NCBI RefSeq assembly: GCF_047345415.1
Contig: NZ_JBLFEP010000002.1
Location: 372,001-436,000 of the forward strand
Direction: 5' to 3'
Source of the DNA: Maribacter_C sp947494565
Lineage (GTDB): Bacteria > Bacteroidota > Bacteroidia > Flavobacteriales > Flavobacteriaceae
Length of the DNA: 64,000 nucleotides
The notes under the pieces were generated by a model. The model made no database searches. It had not been told where the DNA came from and saw nothing but the letters and a program-made list of their open reading frames with translations. The position numbers and the translations under genes are program-made. Shown here one piece after another: positions 1 to 10,200 of the stretch (position 1 is its first letter; each line of letters starts with the position of its first letter).

Positions 1-444
1 TTGGAGTTCCAACTTTGAAGTCTCGAAGGTACCTTCAAGAGGAAGGTAATAGGACAAATCACACGGAATCTTGGTCAATTCCGCAGAAAAATCAACCACT
101 ACGGAATCGTTTGCGGATAGGTAAATGGTATATTGAAAATTAGATGCGTTGGGGATAAAAAGCTGAATGGTATTGTCTAACATTCGTATGTCAGCATCGG
201 GAACCGCAAATTCATCGGCAGGATTAAAAACAAAACCCGTATTTGGAAGATTTCCCATTACCTTAATGTCATCTGGATTCAATGTCCCGTTTTCAAATAA
301 GTTGGTATTGTTAGCATCTACCAATTTTAAAAATAGCGTGGGAAAGGCAGGGTCAAAAAGGGCACAATCAATTCCATCACCATTGTCATTTGAACAATTT
401 GAACACGATAGTACGATTAGAATCAGCGCAAAAACAGTCCTCAT
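1..444 (-). CDS. Lipoprotein, C-terminus cut by window edge
   Basis: The reading frame is open from the ATG at 444 to the window edge, giving 148 residues without a stop. The N-terminus (MRTVFALILIVLSCSN) is a lipoprotein signal peptide with lipobox Cys14, followed by a D/N-rich stretch as in surface lipoproteins of Bacteroidota. The mature part is D/N/P-rich with short hydrophobic beta-like stretches. I recognise no family. An in-frame ATG at 471 would add nine residues (MTEPSNSWY) before the signal peptide and is less likely. The protein continues beyond base 1, so its full length is unknown. Confidence 0.7.
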   Translation of the reverse strand, partial: MRTVFALILIVLSCSNCSNDNGDGIDCALFDPAFPTLFLKLVDANNTNLFENGTLNPDDIKVMGNLPNTGFVFNPADEFAVPDADIRMLDNTIQLFIPNASNFQYTIYLSANDSVVVDFSAELTKIPCDLSYYLPLEGTFETSKLELQ

Positions 445-580
445 ATACCAGCTATTACTCGGTTCGGTCATTACTAAGATGAAGGAATCGTTAAAAGGTT
501 GCCTCTGGAGGCAATGCAATCGATATGGCAAGGGTAAGCTCGTTCGACGCTAGTTTTATGCGTATGGATACAATGAACCA

Positions 581-1168
581 TTACGGTTGTTCCACGTTAG
601 CTTCTTGGGTGATTTTATCGGATTTGTATAATTCGATGGCCTTCACATAGTTCTGTGCACCTTCCATTGTCATATCATTGATAAAGCCATCGAGTTCCGG
701 ATGGTTCTTTTTCGTCCAACTCACCAAAGTATCCCTTTCTGCTTGCCATGCGTTCCAGTCGGTATCTTTACATTCCAGTTCTTCTATTTTTGAGATTTTA
801 CCTGAATCAAAGGAGATACCGTACCGACACTGCATTGGGTCGTTTTTTAAAAACTCGTGACGCCCTGAACTTATAGATATTGACGCAACAATCCGCTTGC
901 CACTTTCTTCTAATTCGACAACTTCATAAGAGGTTCTAAAGACGGAATCCCATTTGAACACCTCGTAAAAACTTTCACGGGTATAGGGCATGATATAATC
1001 TCCGGCGGTAATCGTAATACTATCTGCAATCAGTGTTTTGATTTTAGTGAAGTTCCTAGCATCCCGAGCACCATAATAGTCAGTAATGATCTCTTGGCGG
1101 GATAATTGTTTATCGCCACAAGCCATTAACGTACAGAAGAGACTGGCTAAAAGAAATAGGTGTTTCAT
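581..1168 (-). CDS. Lipoprotein with possible NTF2/SnoaL-like fold
   Basis: The 195-residue product starts with a lipoprotein signal peptide (lipobox LMAC, Cys17). The segment from about residue 25 to 125 (an initial helix EIITDYYGARDARNF, then a threat of short beta-like strands) resembles NTF2/SnoaL-like cone folds, which often serve as ligand-binding or scaffolding domains, but no catalytic residues are evident. The C-terminal 50 residues are helical and charged. It is followed by the partial lipoprotein at 1-444 and preceded by two small secreted proteins on the same strand, spaced 40 bp or less apart, so the three may be co-transcribed. Function unknown. Confidence 0.6.
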   Translation of the reverse strand: MKHLFLLASLFCTLMACGDKQLSRQEIITDYYGARDARNFTKIKTLIADSITITAGDYIMPYTRESFYEVFKWDSVFRTSYEVVELEESGKRIVASISISSGRHEFLKNDPMQCRYGISFDSGKISKIEELECKDTDWNAWQAERDTLVSWTKKNHPELDGFINDMTMEGAQNYVKAIELYKSDKITQEANVEQP

Positions 1169-1208
1169 TGGTTTATTTGTTCTTTTTTGAAACTAGGTTC
1201 ATGGTAAA

Positions 1209-1721
1209 TTAGTCATCATAAATCGAACCAAGCGGCTTAAGGTATTTATCAAAACCAATTTCCTTGCAGAAAGCGTGTATGCTTTTCCTTGCTATTGGGC
1301 TGAAACCCTTTGCCGGATAGGAGTAGTCTTCATTGACTTTGATGTATTTTTTTGAGATGGCGGGGATTTCCAGCGATGATATCAAATAATTACAATCTAG
1401 ACAAACGCTGATGGCAGCTAGAATTTCATCTTTAGCATAATAAACTACAGCAAAATGTGGGTCAAAGCAAGAGGCAGTAGTTGTTCCATAGCTTTGGTCA
1501 GAAGTAAATAGTTCTTCCAGGTTATCAACTTGAGATCGATTTAGTTCAATGGTATTCGCTATTTTTTCTTTTGCATTTTCCAAACAAACGTCGATTTTAA
1601 GCCCTCCCTCACCTTGATATTCGTATGCTAAAACTTTATCATAGTGTAATAGGGAAAATGGATTGTTCTGTCCTACTAAAATAAGAGGCAAGAACAGTAT
1701 AATAATACGTAGACTTTTCAT
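1209..1721 (-). CDS. Secreted protein of unknown function with paired Cys motifs
   Basis: A 170-residue protein with a Sec signal peptide (MKSLRIIILFLPLILVGQ, cleavage near residue 18). The mature part has a SCFDPHF motif about two thirds of the way to the middle and a VCLDC motif about 25 residues later. This Cys-x(n)-Cys-x2-Cys arrangement might form a disulfide or bind a metal in the periplasm. I do not recognise a named family. The gene lies 36 bp downstream of the DUF695/RraB-like gene on the same strand and is probably co-expressed with it. Confidence 0.55.
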   Translation of the reverse strand: MKSLRIIILFLPLILVGQNNPFSLLHYDKVLAYEYQGEGGLKIDVCLENAKEKIANTIELNRSQVDNLEELFTSDQSYGTTTASCFDPHFAVVYYAKDEILAAISVCLDCNYLISSLEIPAISKKYIKVNEDYSYPAKGFSPIARKSIHAFCKEIGFDKYLKPLGSIYDD

Positions 1722-1757
1722 GTAACACTATTCATGGGACTTTGCTCCTCCCAATTC

Positions 1758-2576
1758 CTATTTTTCCACTGACGTTTCCCAACCATCATATGTTCCATGA
1801 TTGATTTTCGCAATTTTTCGTAAGCTAGTGGTTATGGGATAGATTGAATTTATATCCACCTTGTCGTTTCTCCAAATCCGCAGCTCAAAGGGGAGTTCAC
1901 TTTTTTTATTCGTTCCTGAGAATTCAATGGTAAAATCTAGCTGCGCCACCTCGGCCTCACATTTCTTCAAGTCGGTTTCGGTCTTAAAATATAACCAGTG
2001 ATCTACTCTTCTTTTTTTTATCAATTTATCCCCTGCTTCCTCGAGGTTGGCCACTACGGACTGGTCGCCCATATAGTTTTTGATGTCTTCATTCGGATAA
2101 AGAAAATCGGTGTAGTAGCTCCAGAGACTATCCGCCTTTAGATGAATATAATACTCGTAATCAGGATAGTTTTCAGTGTAAAATTCCTCCAGTTTTTCCT
2201 TTATTCCTGTAGGGTCTGTTAGGTAGTAATACTGCAACCTTTCCTTCTTGTGCGTAAAAGAACCCACGAGTAGGACCTTGGTTTGCCGGCCGATTAATTC
2301 CGTAAGCTCATCTTCAACTTTGTGAAGTAGTGTAAAGGTCTTTTTTTCCGGAAAACCATCTTCCCTTGAGGTTTCATAGGTAAGTCCTGTTACCAAAACA
2401 TGTTCAAAATCGGAAACAGGCGAATCATCTATGAGATCCATTCGAATCGTTGTGGAGCCTGGAGTACCATTTTCATATGATGCGATATAAGAATCCCATT
2501 GCTCATTCGCGGTCTGGCCATATACCATTGAAACGGTATAGAAAACCAAAGTGATGAGGGCTATTTTGTTTTTCAT
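1758..2576 (-). CDS. Secreted DUF695/RraB-like protein
   Basis: A 272-residue protein with a clear Sec signal peptide (residues 1-20, ending VYGQ). The central part (about 25-165, with W27, PGST and the segment around DSLWSYYTDFLYP) resembles DUF695. The C-terminal part (about 185-270, around KKRRVDHWLYFKTETDL) resembles the RraB fold, named for the RNase E inhibitor RraB. In many bacteria the two domains occur fused, usually in cytoplasmic proteins; a secreted copy cannot be regulating RNase E, so the fold is probably reused. A Bacteroidota-type -7 box lies about 37 bp upstream. Assignment is from motif memory, not a search. Confidence 0.6.
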   Translation of the reverse strand: MKNKIALITLVFYTVSMVYGQTANEQWDSYIASYENGTPGSTTIRMDLIDDSPVSDFEHVLVTGLTYETSREDGFPEKKTFTLLHKVEDELTELIGRQTKVLLVGSFTHKKERLQYYYLTDPTGIKEKLEEFYTENYPDYEYYIHLKADSLWSYYTDFLYPNEDIKNYMGDQSVVANLEEAGDKLIKKRRVDHWLYFKTETDLKKCEAEVAQLDFTIEFSGTNKKSELPFELRIWRNDKVDINSIYPITTSLRKIAKINHGTYDGWETSVEK

Positions 2577-2612
2577 GTTCTGTTCTTACATTAATTCCTA
2601 TACCAATTCATT

Positions 2613-2620
2613 CAAAGATA
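2613..2620 (-). promoter_or_regulatory. Candidate -7 box for the 2576-1209 gene run
   Basis: On the minus strand this reads TATCTTTG, an exact match to the Bacteroidota -7 consensus TAnnTTTG, 36 bp before the ATG at 2576. No good TTG is found at the expected -33 position, so confidence is modest. Confidence 0.35.
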
Positions 2621-2844
2621 TGCCCAAATCCGATAATTTAGGTTTTTCTATTGAATTCCGTGCTTGAGGAATCGATGAACGACCTCTTTTTCCGGTTAAG
2701 GGTTTTTGGGGTCGAATACCGTTATCGGTGCTTTTTTACACTTTATCCGAACTTGGGTCGGTTAACGACTATTTTGTCTGGTTGGGCGAACGAAACCCCG
2801 ATAAAATAGGGTCTGCGAGTTTTATATATATAAAACAAACAGTC

Positions 2845-3084
2845 ATGAAAACTATCGCAACTTTAATCTTTGTTCTTTTTATCGGAGTAACCGCTCAAGC
2901 GCAAACCGCTACTGAAGAGGTTACGATAGCGACCATTGAAATGACTGTAGTAGATGCCACCGAAAACAACGAGACTACTTTAGAGACCGCTCAAGAAGTT
3001 GCTCGCTTGTACATGTACAGCAACGCTCGTGTAAAGAAAGCCTTGTCTTTTACTACCAAGAGAAATAAGGCTAAAATGGCATAA
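2845..3084 (+). CDS. Small secreted protein, 79 aa
   Basis: The ATG at 2845 is preferred over an upstream alternative start at 2728 because it begins directly with a signal peptide (MKTIATLIFVLFIGVTAQAQ, about 20 residues). The mature 59 residues are acidic and Thr-rich at first (TEEVTIATIEMTVVD) and then basic near the C-terminus (TTKRNKAKMA), with a predicted helix containing EVARLYMYSNARVKKAL. It sits alone on the plus strand between minus-strand genes. No family recognised; small periplasmic proteins of this sort are common and mostly uncharacterised in Flavobacteriia. Confidence 0.6.
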   Translation: MKTIATLIFVLFIGVTAQAQTATEEVTIATIEMTVVDATENNETTLETAQEVARLYMYSNARVKKALSFTTKRNKAKMA

Positions 3085-3134
3085 TCATTCTGAGTTCATT
3101 GATACCAGTATCTACCTATCTCTCCTCATACCCC

Positions 3135-3848
3135 TTAATTCGACATCGGAACTTCCATCAGCAAAAGTCTGGTCTGTGGCTGAATCTCAAAATCAACATT
3201 TTCCGTATGCTCGATGCCTAATCCGTCCCGTCGACCCAATGTGATATCACCAATAGTACATTTTCCTTCCAGTACGAAAACATAAAGTCCGTTTGACATA
3301 TCCTTCAGTCGGTGGGTCAGTGCCCTATCGGTATCGAAATCACCTAGGTGAAACCAGGCATTCTGATGTATCCATACCCCTGCATCATCGGCATTCGGCG
3401 ATAGTATTTGATGAAACCGGTTGTGCATATCGGCGGCCTTCAATGTAATCTGGTCATATCTGGGCTCGACATTGACCTTGTTGGGAATCACCCAAATCTG
3501 CAAAAACTTGACCTTACTGTCCGCATTCTTGTTCTTTTCACTGTGCTGCACTCCGGTACCGGCGCTCATGACTTGAATGTCTCCTGATTTGATGACGGCC
3601 TTGTTGCCCATGCTGTCTTGATGTGCCAAATCACCTTCCAGGGGAATCGAGATGATTTCCATATTACTATGGCCGTGCATGCCAAACCCCATTCCGGCCG
3701 AAACTTCGTCATCGTTCAAGACCCGTAATACTCCAAAATTTTCCCTTTCCGGGTCGTAATAATTGGCAAAACTGAAGGAATGGTAACTGTTAAGCCATCC
3801 GTGGTTGGCATGGCCTCTGGTTTCTGCTTTGTGAAGTGTTGCTTTCAT
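3135..3848 (-). CDS. Pirin family protein (YhhW-like)
   Basis: A 237-residue bicupin of the pirin family. The N-terminal region has the typical RGHANHGWLNSYHSFSFANY segment, and the first cupin carries the metal-binding set HGHSNMEI (two His), H at DLAHQDS, and the SAGTGVQHSE motif (His and Glu). Pirins bind a mononuclear metal, and some, such as E. coli YhhW, have quercetinase activity; others act as redox-responsive regulators, so substrate cannot be named. The start at 3848 (MKATLHK) fits family length; an ATG at 3887 would add 13 residues without family support. It lies 47 bp from the amidohydrolase gene on the same strand and immediately downstream of it. Confidence 0.9.
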   Translation of the reverse strand: MKATLHKAETRGHANHGWLNSYHSFSFANYYDPERENFGVLRVLNDDEVSAGMGFGMHGHSNMEIISIPLEGDLAHQDSMGNKAVIKSGDIQVMSAGTGVQHSEKNKNADSKVKFLQIWVIPNKVNVEPRYDQITLKAADMHNRFHQILSPNADDAGVWIHQNAWFHLGDFDTDRALTHRLKDMSNGLYVFVLEGKCTIGDITLGRRDGLGIEHTENVDFEIQPQTRLLLMEVPMSN

Positions 3849-3895
3849 GTTTTTTGTGAATTTTATAGTTGTAGTAGGTTGCTTCACGAGGCTTC

Positions 3896-5464
3896 CTAAT
3901 TTAGACTATTAGTCGATTTTTTATGCAATACCTTTCCATTGAGCGCTCCTGTAAATTTTCCGTCCGATACCGCTAATTTTCCATTTATGATACTGAATAT
4001 CAGTCCTTTGGAGAATTGAAAGGCATCCGTATAATCGGCTTGGTCTTGAAAGGTTTCCGGGTTGAATATGATTAGATCGGCATAATATCCAGGAAGTAAT
4101 TTGCCTCTTTTTTCGATTCCCAATAACTCAGCGGTTTTTGAGGTACTCCCATTGATGAAGGTCGCCAAATCGATAATGCTGTCTTTTCTAACGTAGGTGT
4201 CGTATTTGCGTGGAAACGAACCATATTTTCTTGGATGTCCGGTATTACCATCGGAGCCCGTCACTACCCAAGGTTGTTGCATGAAATTATGGATGTCTTC
4301 AGGGTTCATATTGAATGATGCCACCCGTGCATAACTTTTCTTCAGGAGTTCAAATACCGTTTCCTCTGGGGAGCGGCCCATAATTTTTGAGATCTCCAAG
4401 AGGGTTTTGCCAATAAATAAGGAGTCATCCGTTTTTACGATCAATAGTTTTTCAGGTCCCCCACGCCGCACAATATTCTTTTTAGTTTCCTCAAGAATCG
4501 ATGCCCTGACCGTTTTATCGTCATATCGGATGAAGAGGGAATCCTTGCCCCCGCTTTCCGCCCAACGCGGAACGACCGCCGCTTTCAATCCTGTGGCGGA
4601 GGCGTCGTAGGGGTATTGGTTGGCAGTGACCTGTATACCCTCTTTGCGAGCACTTTCTATGAGTTGTATGATGGAATCGCTTTGGTGCCACACATCGACC
4701 CCTAAACATTTGATATGTGAAATGTGGATGGGAAGTTTGGCCTGCCTGCCGATTTCAATGGCCTCGGTTATGGCAGCGATCAGGCCGACTGTATACGAAC
4801 TTTCATCGCGCAAATGGGTATCGTACATACCATTGTGCTCGGCAACGGTTTTGGCCAAAGCGATAACCTCTTCCGTAGTGGCATAACTTCCAGGGGCATA
4901 AAAAAGCCCTGTAGACATTCCAAAGGCCCCGGCCTGCATTTCCTTATGGATCAAGGCTTGCATCTTCAAAATTTCATCTTTGGAGGCTTCACGATTACTG
5001 GTGCCCATAACCTGTTTGCGCAGGGTTCCGTGACCGACTAGCATTAGGGCATTGGTGCCGATTCCGTGCGCTTCATACTTTTGTCTGTATTCCGATGAGG
5101 GAAAAAAACTATCCCCGTCATTGCCAACGACTACGGTGGTAACCCCCTGTAACAAAAAGGGTAGGTTATGGGAAAGATCGGGGTCTTTTAATTCCCTATC
5201 CGCATGGGTATGAGGGTCAATGAAGCCCGGGGCAACGATAAGGTCTTTGGCATCGATTGTTTTTTTAGCCTTGAACAAGTCCACATCCTTGGTGCCTACA
5301 AAAACAATAGTATCGTTTTTTATGGCAATACTGGTGCTTTTCGGTATGGTGTCCGAACCATCGTACACCAATCCGTTTACAATTAGTAGATCCGCCTCAA
5401 TGACCTTTTCGGTGCATGAGAGTAGACCAAGCAAAAGTAACGCACTAAATTTCAAGGTATTCAT
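3896..5464 (-). CDS. D-aminoacylase-like amidohydrolase, lipoprotein
   Basis: A 522-residue member of the amidohydrolase superfamily, N-acyl-D-amino-acid deacylase group (COG3653 type). Lipobox LLSC places the lipid on Cys17, so it is an exported, membrane-anchored hydrolase. Visible metal-site elements are H85-T-H87 (PGFIDPHTHAD), His217 (DTHLRDES), His250 (HISHIK) and Asp405 (TGSDG). The position of the metal-binding Cys of the Alcaligenes enzyme (GNCG) is GND116G here, so the second ligand differs. The enzyme would release D-amino acids or hydrolyse related N-acyl/dihydro compounds outside the cytoplasm. The neighbouring SusCD pair and the M14 peptidase remnant fit a peptide-related locus, but specificity is not provable. 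Confidence 0.85.
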   Translation of the reverse strand: MNTLKFSALLLLGLLSCTEKVIEADLLIVNGLVYDGSDTIPKSTSIAIKNDTIVFVGTKDVDLFKAKKTIDAKDLIVAPGFIDPHTHADRELKDPDLSHNLPFLLQGVTTVVVGNDGDSFFPSSEYRQKYEAHGIGTNALMLVGHGTLRKQVMGTSNREASKDEILKMQALIHKEMQAGAFGMSTGLFYAPGSYATTEEVIALAKTVAEHNGMYDTHLRDESSYTVGLIAAITEAIEIGRQAKLPIHISHIKCLGVDVWHQSDSIIQLIESARKEGIQVTANQYPYDASATGLKAAVVPRWAESGGKDSLFIRYDDKTVRASILEETKKNIVRRGGPEKLLIVKTDDSLFIGKTLLEISKIMGRSPEETVFELLKKSYARVASFNMNPEDIHNFMQQPWVVTGSDGNTGHPRKYGSFPRKYDTYVRKDSIIDLATFINGSTSKTAELLGIEKRGKLLPGYYADLIIFNPETFQDQADYTDAFQFSKGLIFSIINGKLAVSDGKFTGALNGKVLHKKSTNSLN

Positions 5465-5551
5465 ATATTATTAGTACTATAGCCCAAAACGCTGATGCGG
5501 GCTTTATCTGTTTGAGGCAATAGGGCAAGCGGTCATATAGCCGATTGTCTG

Positions 5552-5782
5552 GTGCACTATCAAATATATGGATTCTTCAAGACCGAAGCGAAAAGGGGCG
5601 CCTTCCATGAGCGTCGGATGAGTGGGCCGAAAGTTGGTAGGGCACTGACAGCAACGGAGGTCCTCTACGCATATGCCAATGGTTTCAAAAAAGTAAGGCT
5701 GATTGACTACGATATCAAACAGCCTTACGCATTAACTCAACTAAAATTATCGTTTCCTATTGGTTCACCGGAGTCGGCGTAA
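5552..5782 (+). CDS. Doubtful small ORF in the gap after SusD
   Basis: A 76-codon frame starting with GTG fills most of the 292 bp between the amidohydrolase start and the SusD stop and runs 26 bp into the end of the SusD gene. The protein is basic at the N-terminus (KTEAKRGAFHERRM) and has a helical-looking middle (TATEVLYAYANGFKKVRL). There is no signal peptide, no good ribosome-binding or promoter signal, and no family I recognise. It may be a short unknown protein or a decayed gene fragment; the latter is plausible given the decay on the other side of the SusCD pair. Confidence 0.2.
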   Translation: MHYQIYGFFKTEAKRGAFHERRMSGPKVGRALTATEVLYAYANGFKKVRLIDYDIKQPYALTQLKLSFPIGSPESA

Positions 5783-7202
5783 AAAGGTCAGGTATGGGAT
5801 CCGGCAAATTACTATTGTTATTGATTTCATCTTGTGCATATAGAAAGCGTTGAGGGTTGACGGTGGTGGTGCTATTATTCAGAGGAAATGGCACCAATAC
5901 ATCGGTTTCCGACCGCAATCGTCTCACGTCGTTAAAAGGTATATATGTACTAAAACCGGTAACGTACCGCTCCTCGATGATTTCTCGAAGTACCGCCCTA
6001 TCCGTGGCGATAGCATCCGAGTTTTCCATGCCGCCGGTTTCGAAATCCGCCAAAACATAGGCCTCGTAGAGAAGGGTGTCATCGGTGTTCATCAAGTTGA
6101 ATGCCTCCCCCGAGTTTAAATAGGCCCGTAACTCGTTCAACTTATCGACAGCTCCTTGAATATCATTGTTCGCCCGTATCAGACACTCGGCCCATATGAG
6201 CAGATTCTCTTCGTAACTCACTAATTTCATGGGAATCGCCTGCCCATCAATACCGTTAAAAAGATCCTCGACAATACCACTTTCCTGAGCGCCATCACCA
6301 CTGATAAAAGAATAGGCCCTACGAGCGGTTTCATCAGTTTTTGCATTGTTCCGGCTATTGGCGTTTTCAGGATCGATTAGATCTCTGTAAAATGTACCGT
6401 CACCTGTCATATCGCCTGCCCTACTACTATTGACAAAGTTGAACAGGATATTGCTGTTGCCGGGTACATCGCCTACAGGATTGTAAGCCATGGTACCTGC
6501 ACTACTATTGATACCGTTAGCCACATTGGCCAATGCCAGGTCATACTGTTTTGTTTGCAGGTAATACCGTGCTTTCAAGGTATAGGCAGCGGCTATCCAA
6601 TTCGTAGCATTGCCGCCAAAATAATTGTCTTGACTGTTGACGATACTAGTGGTGGCCCCACTTTGCAGTTTAGGTATGGCATTGTCCAACAAGGTCTGCA
6701 GGGCAGCATATACATCGGCCTGCCCATCTAAGGTAGGGTCTTCCGAATCTATTCCGGGATTTTCGGGGGTGGCCATGGAATAAGGAATATCTCCAAAGAG
6801 GGATGCTGCGGTACCCACTGCTAACGCCTCGTTGACATCGATAATCCCCTGTAAAACGCCGACATCGGGCGAAATTCTTCGGATTTCGGCATTCTGTACC
6901 AAAATCCCATTGTACAGATGCCCCCAGATCGCATCGGAATCACCCGGGGTATAATCGTAATTGTAAAGGGTTTGCTGAACCAATTGCAAGCCTATCAGTC
7001 CTCCGGTATAGTACATACTCGTTCGGGCCAGTTGCCCCTGTTGTATTTGTGCATTCGCCAACAAGGTTCCCGCTAGTAACAAATCCCCTGACGGAACTTC
7101 CACCAATTCATTCGGGTTATCGTTGACGTCCAAATAATCATCGCATCCGGTGGTAGCCATTAGGAAAATCAATGATACCAGTGTCTTATATATAGATTTC
7201 AT
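5757..7202 (-). CDS. SusD/RagB family nutrient-binding lipoprotein
   Basis: A 481-residue lipoprotein (lipobox Cys20, followed by DDYLDVNDNPNEL) of the SusD-like type 2 group. SusD proteins are surface lids that bind the substrate and hand it to the partner TonB-dependent channel. The conserved N-terminal NDNPNEL and the segment LLLAGTLLANAQIQQGQL, TPR-like helices and the C-terminal region R-x-L-R (NDVRRLRSETDVLVPFPLNN) are all typical. It starts 13 bp after the SusC stop, as in most susCD pairs. Substrate is unknown; type 2 SusD proteins are often not tied to carbohydrate hydrolases, and no glycosidase is present here. Confidence 0.92.
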   Translation of the reverse strand: MKSIYKTLVSLIFLMATTGCDDYLDVNDNPNELVEVPSGDLLLAGTLLANAQIQQGQLARTSMYYTGGLIGLQLVQQTLYNYDYTPGDSDAIWGHLYNGILVQNAEIRRISPDVGVLQGIIDVNEALAVGTAASLFGDIPYSMATPENPGIDSEDPTLDGQADVYAALQTLLDNAIPKLQSGATTSIVNSQDNYFGGNATNWIAAAYTLKARYYLQTKQYDLALANVANGINSSAGTMAYNPVGDVPGNSNILFNFVNSSRAGDMTGDGTFYRDLIDPENANSRNNAKTDETARRAYSFISGDGAQESGIVEDLFNGIDGQAIPMKLVSYEENLLIWAECLIRANNDIQGAVDKLNELRAYLNSGEAFNLMNTDDTLLYEAYVLADFETGGMENSDAIATDRAVLREIIEERYVTGFSTYIPFNDVRRLRSETDVLVPFPLNNSTTTVNPQRFLYAQDEINNNSNLPDPIPDLFTPTPVNQ

Positions 7203-7215
7203 AATTTACTACGTA

Positions 7216-10200
7216 TTAAAAGTTAAAATTGACTCCAAAAGCATAGGTTCTTGTTCCAGGATTGGAGAAGTAATCCAATCCACGCGCCCTACCCACACCA
7301 AACTGGTTAACGTCAGGGTCGATTCCGACGACATCCGTCCATATGATCAGGTTGCGCCCTGAGACGGTGAATTCCATCGAAGTTAAACCCGTGGCATCTT
7401 GAAACCCCTTGGAGTTCAACTTGTATGATAATGAGAGTTCTCGAAGTCGTGTCCAGCTGCCATCTTCTACGGCAAATTCATTGAGTTTCCCATCACCAAA
7501 ACCGTAAAGCGAGGTGTAATACGATTCATCCAACAAGACGTTGCCGCCACCAAAATTTCCGATATTACCTCGTACGACCGAACCGGCAGGGATGGTAGCC
7601 CCATCAAAATTCACCAAGTCTTCCGTCAATGTAATGGTATTGCCCACATCGGCATGCGTTCCGAAGAATGACAATATAAATCGGGTACGTTGTGCCAAAT
7701 CATTCCCTTGGCTGGTATCGAAGGAAGTAGCCAACGAAAGGTTTTTATACGATAAATTGAATTGCAGGCCGCCTCTCCAATCTGGATTGGGATCACCGAC
7801 AATAAGGTTTCCACCAGTGTCTACTTGTGGGAAGCCATTCGAATCTAAAATCAAACTACCGTCATCATTTCTCAAGGCACCTTGGGTATATAGTACGCCC
7901 AACGGTTCTCCATCAATGGCAACGGATTGAATTGAGGTTCCTTCTGAGAATTCCTGAATAAACTCCCCGTTACCTTCAACACCCCTTACCACGTTTTTGT
8001 TGGTGCTATAGTTCATTGCAATTGAACCTTTCCAATCTTCCTTTCTAAGAAAATCATAGCGCAGTTCCACTTCAAGCCCGTCGTTTTCAATAGTGGCGCC
8101 GTTGGCATAGATTTCATCAAAACCAAGGGAGGGAACCAAGGCAAGGTCGAGTAAGACATCTTCGGTCTTATTGGTGTAGTAGGTGGTGGAGAGGCCTAGT
8201 CTGTTGCGCATAAACCGTAAATCGAGACCTACTTCATATTCCGTTTTGATTTCAGGTCGTAGTGCCGGATTTCCTAAACGCTCATCGAACTGGAAACCGC
8301 CACCAAAGTTTTCAAGGGCTATTTCATCAGAGAAAGAGGAGAACGTTCCTACCTCAAAGACCGTCTGCTCTCGATGCGCTATGGGTACATTGGCCACCTG
8401 TCCGTACGCCAACCGCAGTTTTCCGAAAGACAGGGGTCCGGTATTCTCAAAGGCTTTACTAAACGTCCAACCCAATTCCGCGCTAGGGTAGAAGAACCCG
8501 TTGTCGGTAACTGGTAGCACTGAATGCTTCTCATAGGCCCCGCCCAGTTGTAGGATTAATTGATCGGCATAGTCGAAATTGGCCGTGCCGTAGAAACGGA
8601 TGTTTCTTCTGCTGGTCCGTGTGGTTTCTGAACCGATGTTCTCCCTAGCGGATAGTTCAGCTGCATCTAAGGGTCTTCTAAAATTGGCAATGAAATTATC
8701 GGCCTCGGTGAATGTTCTTTTTCGTCTTCTATCATTGAGACCGAAACCTACGACGATATTGGTATTCAACTTTTCGGTCAATGCATAGTTGAAGTTGGTG
8801 ATAAAATCGCCATTGTACTCTTCGTTATTGATCGTCTCGTCATTCAAAAGACCGAACCTTCTTGCAGCCCCTGCGGTGTAATAGGGGAAGAAATAGACTC
8901 GGGTATCCACGTAAAAATCAACACCACCCCTGACGAGCGAACTAATATTATTGTTCCATTTATACGAGACCTCACCCGTACCGATGAGACGATTTACCTT
9001 GGCTGTACTGATCTGCTCGTTGATCGTCCAAAGGGGATTGTTGTAAATGACGTTGTCGCTATTGGCTAAATACCTGCGATAGCCTCGATGCCTGTTAGGG
9101 GTAATGGAACCCGAACTGCTATGGTAATTACCGATATAATCCGATTGATCAAAATCGGGTGGCGTACGCAAAAGTCCTAGATATAAACCAGCGGTATTCG
9201 AACCTTGCTGGGTTCTATTGGAACCCGTATGCACATAATTGGCTTTAAAATTAGTTCTCCATTTATCCGACAGGTTTTGGGTCATATTGATCGTGAAATT
9301 GGTCTTTTTGTAGAAGCTACTCTTAATGACCCCCTTTTGATTGAGGTGCCCGGCGCTCATATAATAGGTGCCTTTTTCATTTCCGCTACTCACTGCAATT
9401 TTGTTATCGTAGGTTATACCTGTTCCAAAAACCTGGTCAAAGTTTCTATCGGTATAGACTTCCCTTGAATTTTTTTCGAGTATGGGATAAATAACGTTGT
9501 CCGAGACCAAAGATTCAAAAAACTCACCTGAGGTGTCTACCGCATCGTCACCGCCGGATCGATCTGCGATGATATCACCCCAAGAGCGTTGTGCGGTGGG
9601 ATTGAAACTACCACCATTACCTTGACCAAACCTTGTTTGCAGTGGATGTTCGTATGAGATTTGATCGATGGAAACACCGGAAGAGTAGCTCACATTGAAT
9701 TTGCCGGCCTTCCCTTTTTTTGTGGTGATCACGATGACCCCGTTCAAGGCCCTTGACCCATATAAAGCACCTGCTGAAGCTCCTTTAAAGACCTGAAACG
9801 ATTCAATGTCTTCTGGATTGATATCATTCAATCTTGATTGCTGTGATACCCCGGCCGATTGATCGCTGTCACCGGAACCCGCTATGTTGTCGTTGTTCAA
9901 CGGAATACCGTCGACAATGATCAAGGGTTGACTTGATCCACTTAATGAACTGGTTCCCCTAATCTGAATGTTGGAACCTGCCCCGGGATCACCTGAAGTC
10001 GCGTTGATCGATACCCCAGCGGCTTTACCGGCGATACCATCGATAATCTTGTTTTCCACAGGTTGTACCAATTTATCGGAATCGATTTTTGAATAGGTCG
10101 ATGCCATTTTATCACGTTGTTCCACAAAGCCCAAGGCGGTAACCACCACTTCATCAAGCGCCTGCGAATCTTCTTGTAAGACGATGTTGATTGTGCTGTT

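Noticed and set aside
167..553. Plus-strand ORF of 128 codons
   Set aside because: It lies antisense to the partial lipoprotein frame (1-444), which has a clear lipobox; no signal or family for the plus-strand frame.
5552..5782. Resemblance of the small ORF to an aldolase segment
   Set aside because: The similarity seemed too weak and short to name a family; the ORF is listed as doubtful only.
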